In this document: in pieces, positions 4,521-6,460 of the stretch | Numbering within the stretch: the first letter of the stretch is position 1 | Layout: each line of letters starts with the position of its first letter | Assembly: GCA_030699625.1 (NCBI GenBank) | Contig: JAUYLU010000046.1 | Span: 1-6,460 of the forward strand | Origin: a bacterium | GTDB lineage: Bacteria; Patescibacteriota; Minisyncoccia; Phycocordibacterales; VMEP01 | Reading direction: 5' to 3' | DNA: 6,460 nt | The notes under the pieces: generated by a model | What the model saw: the letters and a program-made list of their open reading frames with translations, nothing else | What the model was told of the DNA's origin: nothing | Databases searched by the model: none | Made by a program: the position numbers and the translations under genes

Positions 4521-4597
4521 GAGGGCGACTTGCCCCGTAGGCAGCTCTGCTGTTCTACTGGGGTGATGCTGAAATTGCGGATATGCTTTAAATCCAT
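4511..4597 (-). pseudogene. Second copy of the lepA start: 28-codon upstream ORF
   Basis: The ATG at 4597-4595 begins MDLKHIRNFSI, the same 11 residues that begin the intact lepA at 4520. Eight of the eleven codons differ, all synonymously (10 of 33 bases). After codon 11 the frame runs into an unrelated hairpin block and ends at TAA 4513-4511, overlapping the intact lepA start by ten bases. AAGGA lies six bases before this ATG, so it carries the ribosome site that lepA itself lacks. It is either a stranded original 5' end or a translated leader that hands ribosomes to lepA by termination and restart. Confidence 0.85.
4533..4563. repeat. Hairpin block between the two lepA starts
   Basis: CCCCGTAG (4533-4540) pairs with CTAC (4555-4558), a bulged T, and GGGG (4560-4563). 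Inside, CAGC (4542-4545) pairs with GCTG (4549-4552). The 44-bp block 4521-4564, which holds this hairpin, is what separates the diverged lepA start from the intact one. It has no coding content of its own and looks like a small inserted element or the scar of a larger one. Confidence 0.65.
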
Positions 4598-4715
4598 AAA
4601 TAATCCTTATCCTATCACATTATTTATCTATTGACTTTTTTATTATATTATGTAGCTTTATTGAAGAGTTAGTTTAAGCAATTACGCTTTGGCATTAGTA
4701 ATTGACCATTTACCT

Positions 4716-4720
4716 GGAGG
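4716..4720 (+). promoter_or_regulatory. Ribosome binding site that fixes the start of the 79-aa gene
   Basis: GGAGG lies seven bases before ATG 4728. It rules out the in-frame TTG at 4689, which has nothing comparable. A TTGACT at 4631-4636 might be a -35, but no good -10 lies 16-18 bp beyond it, so the promoter is unresolved. Confidence 0.85.
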
Positions 4721-4727
4721 TAGCCAA

Positions 4728-4967
4728 ATGTCTGTAGATAATGAGAAGGACGAGATTAAGGTTTTAAATGAAGAACCATTAGTTCTCCGCCTCTGCTGTT
4801 CCGTCAAAAAATACAATTCTTTTGGGCTGGTAATGGGAACGGCCAAGGTTATCACCGAACTTCACCAACAATATCCTGGCAAGAGCTTCCAATTCATCCC
4901 CATTTACTACAATGCACCTAGTGGAACCAATCCCGAACTAAGGATCATGATCGCAATCGCTAGTTAA
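4728..4967 (+). CDS. AT-rich orphan protein, 79 aa
   Basis: I do not recognise a family. The product is a 79-aa soluble protein with an acidic N-terminus (SVDNEKDEIK), a strand-like stretch LVLRLCCSV with two adjacent cysteines (about residues 23-24), a probable helix around VMGTAKVITELHQQY, and two apolar strands (FQFIPIYY and LRIMIAIAS) at the end. The layout suggests a small alpha/beta fold. The Shine-Dalgarno and start are strong and a clear terminator follows within ten bases, so it is a real single-gene unit. Its codons are more AT-rich than lepA or murJ on either side, and repeat elements surround it, which hints at later acquisition. It is too short and plain to call a toxin, antitoxin or regulator. 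Confidence 0.75.
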   Translation: MSVDNEKDEIKVLNEEPLVLRLCCSVKKYNSFGLVMGTAKVITELHQQYPGKSFQFIPIYYNAPSGTNPELRIMIAIAS

Positions 4968-4973
4968 CCGCAG

Positions 4974-5009
4974 CCCGCCTCAGCAAAAACCTGCTTCGGC
5001 GGGTTTTTT
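4974..5009 (+). terminator. Rho-independent terminator of the 79-aa gene
   Basis: CCCGCC (4974-4979) pairs with GGCGGG (4998-5003). After a 2-by-2 internal loop, AGCA (4982-4985) pairs with TGCT (4992-4995). Six Ts follow (5004-5009). It starts six bases past the stop codon. Confidence 0.92.
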
Positions 5010-5018
5010 GTTTCCCCG

Positions 5019-5060
5019 ATTTTCTATTCCAATATTCTCAAGAATACTAGAATAGAAAAT
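5019..5060. repeat. Imperfect 42-bp palindrome
   Basis: ATTTTCTATTC (5019-5029) is the exact reverse complement of GAATAGAAAAT (5050-5060). Inside, TATTCT (5033-5038) matches AGAATA (5041-5046) around a CA centre; two of the three base pairs joining the arms are mismatched. It is just past the terminator and in no gene. Confidence 0.85.
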
Positions 5061-5083
5061 GCCGCAAATCATGTAACCATGTA

Positions 5084-5118
5084 CCCGCCAAAATTTTGCG
5101 AAGCAAAACTTAGGCGGG
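5084..5118. repeat. 35-nt hairpin with CCCGCC/GGCGGG ends
   Basis: CCCGCC (5084-5089) pairs with GGCGGG (5113-5118). Further in, TTTTGC (5094-5099) pairs with GCAAAA (5103-5108) around a GAA loop. It has the same six-base ends as the terminator at 4974-5003 but no T-tract on either strand, so it is probably a dispersed hairpin rather than a terminator. Confidence 0.75.
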
Positions 5119-5154
5119 CAAGCTACCAACTGCAAACAAATTTTTACTAATTCC

Positions 5155-5188
5155 TCTATTCTCTAATTCGCGCGAATTAGAGAATAGA
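5155..5188. repeat. Perfect 34-bp palindrome downstream of murJ
   Basis: Seventeen bases on each side of the CGCGCG centre (5169-5174) match exactly, from TCTATTCTC (5155-5163) to GAGAATAGA (5180-5188). It lies 64 bp past the murJ stop on the minus strand. It lacks a clean T-tract, so it may protect the mRNA end or be part of the repeat element beside it. Confidence 0.93.
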
Positions 5189-5211
5189 ATTTTGATTGAT
5201 TCTATTATTAT

Positions 5212-5246
5212 TTACTTTCTAACTCCTAATTCCTAACTTCTAAAGC
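5212..5246. repeat. Heptamer repeats at the murJ 3' end
   Basis: Five 7-bp units in phase include CTAACTC (5219-5225), CTAATTC (5226-5232) and CTAACTT (5233-5239), flanked by TTACTTT and CTAAAGC. Similar units, CTAATTC (5147-5153) and CTCTATT (5154-5160), lead into the 34-bp palindrome, so 5144-5246 may be one composite element: repeats, palindrome, AT-rich filler, repeats. The stretch ends five bases before the murJ stop. Confidence 0.65.
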
Positions 5247-5251
5247 CTATT

Positions 5252-6460
5252 CTACAGTTCCTGCTGCTCCGGAGCAAGCGCCTTGGTGCGCCAGAACTTG
5301 TGCCGCATGGCTTCGGAGATCTGACGAAGTTCTTCGCTCCCAAGGAGCTTCAAGACGATGAGACCGACAGCGATGCCGATGAGCCCCGAGAAAAGCCCCT
5401 GCAGGAACACGCCCATGAAGGTATCGAGTCTGAAGATGTCGTCGAAAACGTCGAGGAACTGATAGGCGGCGAAACCCATGAGGAACGATGCCGCGAAGCT
5501 CTCGAAAAAAGTGCGCTTGACGCGGGAAAAGAGGCCGGGGGCCATGTCGCGCTCGAAGATGCGGAAGAGGAGAAAGACGTTCGTAAGCGAGCCGATAGAG
5601 TACGCGAGGGCGAGCATGAGCACTTCCGTTCCCGCGAGATCGCTCACTCGGAACAAGCTTTCGATGAAATAGCGGAAATCGGGCCATTCCCGCACGAGGG
5701 CGATGAGCCCGAAGGCGAGGCCGACGATGAGCGCGTGCGAGAAGAGGTTCACGTAGAGCGGCCGCTTGGTGTGCCCCGCCGCGTAGTAGCCGCGCACGAG
5801 GAGCGGCATGAGCGATTGGGCGACGAGCGAAACCGCGAAAAGGGCGAGCATCGCCGCGGTGAGCCGCGTGTCCTCCCAGCTGAACTTGCCCGTGCCGAGG
5901 ATGACCCGCACGATCTGGGCCCGAAGCACGATGAAAAGGAAGGAAATGGGAAGCGACCAGAAGAGAATGATGCGCGCCGCCGTCTCGATCTCGCGGGCGA
6001 AGCCGCCCTTGTCCCCCGAAGAGAAGAACTTGATGAGCGCGGGGAAGGCCGCCACCGAGTACGAGACGCCGATGATGATGATGGGCACCGACTGGAGGTT
6101 GTACGAAAAATTGAAGATGGAGACCGATCCTTCCTTGATGGTCGAGGCGATGGCGATAATGGCGATGAGAACGAGCTGGTTCATCGAAAGCGTGAGCGTC
6201 CGCGGGAGCGAGACGAGCACGATCTCCTTGATGGATGAAAAATCGATGCGCGTGGAGAGGTACGGCACGAAGCGGTGGGCCCGGAGGACCGGGAACTGCA
6301 CGGCGAGATGGAGGAAGGCGCCGAGCACCACGCCGAGCGCGAGCCCTTTTTCGCCGAAGAGCGGGTAAAGGAAGAGAATGCCCGCGATCATGCACGCGTT
6401 GTAGAGCACGTGCGAGAGCGCGTAGACGAACAAGCCCCGGTACGCCTGGGTGACGCACCC
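5252..6460 (-). CDS. murJ: Lipid II flippase MurJ (MviN), C-terminal part
   Basis: The last 402 residues of a polytopic membrane protein of the MurJ/MviN family, which moves lipid II across the cytoplasmic membrane for peptidoglycan synthesis. The frame is open to the window edge, so the first 100 or so residues and the start lie outside; a TTG at 6433 should not be taken as the start. Family marks are the helix-rich pattern (about ten or eleven membrane segments), SLPRTLTLSMNQLV (84-97 of this fragment), and the signature loop and helix EGSVSIFNFSYNLQSVP (110-126) followed by IIIIGVSYSVAAFP. RGYYAAGHTKRPL later in the chain also fits. The C-terminus is short and charged. No T-tract terminator follows; palindromes and repeats do. 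Confidence 0.94.
   Translation of the reverse strand, partial: GCVTQAYRGLFVYALSHVLYNACMIAGILFLYPLFGEKGLALGVVLGAFLHLAVQFPVLRAHRFVPYLSTRIDFSSIKEIVLVSLPRTLTLSMNQLVLIAIIAIASTIKEGSVSIFNFSYNLQSVPIIIIGVSYSVAAFPALIKFFSSGDKGGFAREIETAARIILFWSLPISFLFIVLRAQIVRVILGTGKFSWEDTRLTAAMLALFAVSLVAQSLMPLLVRGYYAAGHTKRPLYVNLFSHALIVGLAFGLIALVREWPDFRYFIESLFRVSDLAGTEVLMLALAYSIGSLTNVFLLFRIFERDMAPGLFSRVKRTFFESFAASFLMGFAAYQFLDVFDDIFRLDTFMGVFLQGLFSGLIGIAVGLIVLKLLGSEELRQISEAMRHKFWRTKALAPEQQEL

Noticed and set aside
4689..4727. A TTG start for the 79-aa gene
   Set aside because: ATG 4728 has GGAGG seven bases upstream, and the extension includes the ribosome site itself.
5084..5118. CCCGCC/GGCGGG hairpin as a second terminator
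   Set aside because: No T-tract follows on either strand.
5300..6238. A 312-codon plus-strand ORF opposite murJ
   Set aside because: Its product is almost all Glu, Arg, Asp and Gly, the mirror of GC-biased codons of a membrane protein, and murJ on the other strand has clear family motifs.
6431..6433. TTG 6433 as the murJ start
   Set aside because: The frame continues upstream to the window edge with family-like residues, and a start here would remove the first membrane helices.

Overview
The window looks like a chromosomal segment from a small-genome bacterium of the Patescibacteria/CPR type, probably Parcubacteria-like. The support is indirect. It has a minimal YruB-type glutaredoxin, a short FtsB/DivIC-like protein running straight into a tRNA gene, tRNA genes without an encoded CCA end, several tiny unassigned proteins, and intergenic spaces filled with hairpins and degenerate repeats. 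The well-conserved genes prefer G/C at third codon positions, while the spacers and some short patches are strongly AT-rich. The taxonomic assignment is inference; no rRNA is present.

Layout. 1-712: a monocistronic gene for a small exported protein, with a textbook promoter and terminator. 713-911: a noncoding block of hairpins ending in a terminator that serves the opposite strand. 932-1524 (minus): an unrecognised 158-aa protein with a possible 33-aa ORF ahead of it. 1578-2015 (plus): glutaredoxin, a heptamer-repeat element and tRNA-Arg(CCU). 2033-2497 (minus): FtsB-like division protein followed 10 bp later by tRNA-Gly(CCC). 2538-2648 (plus): a 36-aa single-pass membrane peptide, divergent from ftsB and convergent with lepA. 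2652-4597 (minus): lepA (elongation factor 4) with two oddities, described below. 4728-5009 (plus): an AT-rich 79-aa orphan with a strong Shine-Dalgarno and a terminator. 5019-5246: palindromes and repeats. 5252-6460 (minus): the C-terminal 402 residues of the lipid II flippase MurJ, whose start lies outside the window.

The housekeeping genes are a plausible core set: MurJ and FtsB serve wall synthesis and division, LepA and the two tRNAs serve translation, and the glutaredoxin serves thiol redox. They do not form one operon; strands alternate and most units seem separately transcribed.

The most unusual material is a family of degenerate 7-bp repeats (core roughly NTAACNN). It occurs in three places: between the glutaredoxin gene and tRNA-Arg, inside the lepA reading frame, and downstream of murJ. 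The lepA copy is in frame, symmetric about a GAATTC centre, adds about 29 residues to the GTPase domain and abuts a perfect 32-bp palindrome. The lepA 5' end has also been rebuilt. A second, synonymously diverged copy of its first 11 codons, carrying the only visible Shine-Dalgarno, lies 77 bp upstream, separated from the intact start by a 44-bp hairpin block. Both lepA insertions are followed, in gene direction, by a roughly 50-60 nt patch of AT-rich recoded lepA before normal GC-rich codon use resumes. No defence system, CRISPR array or transposase gene is visible.
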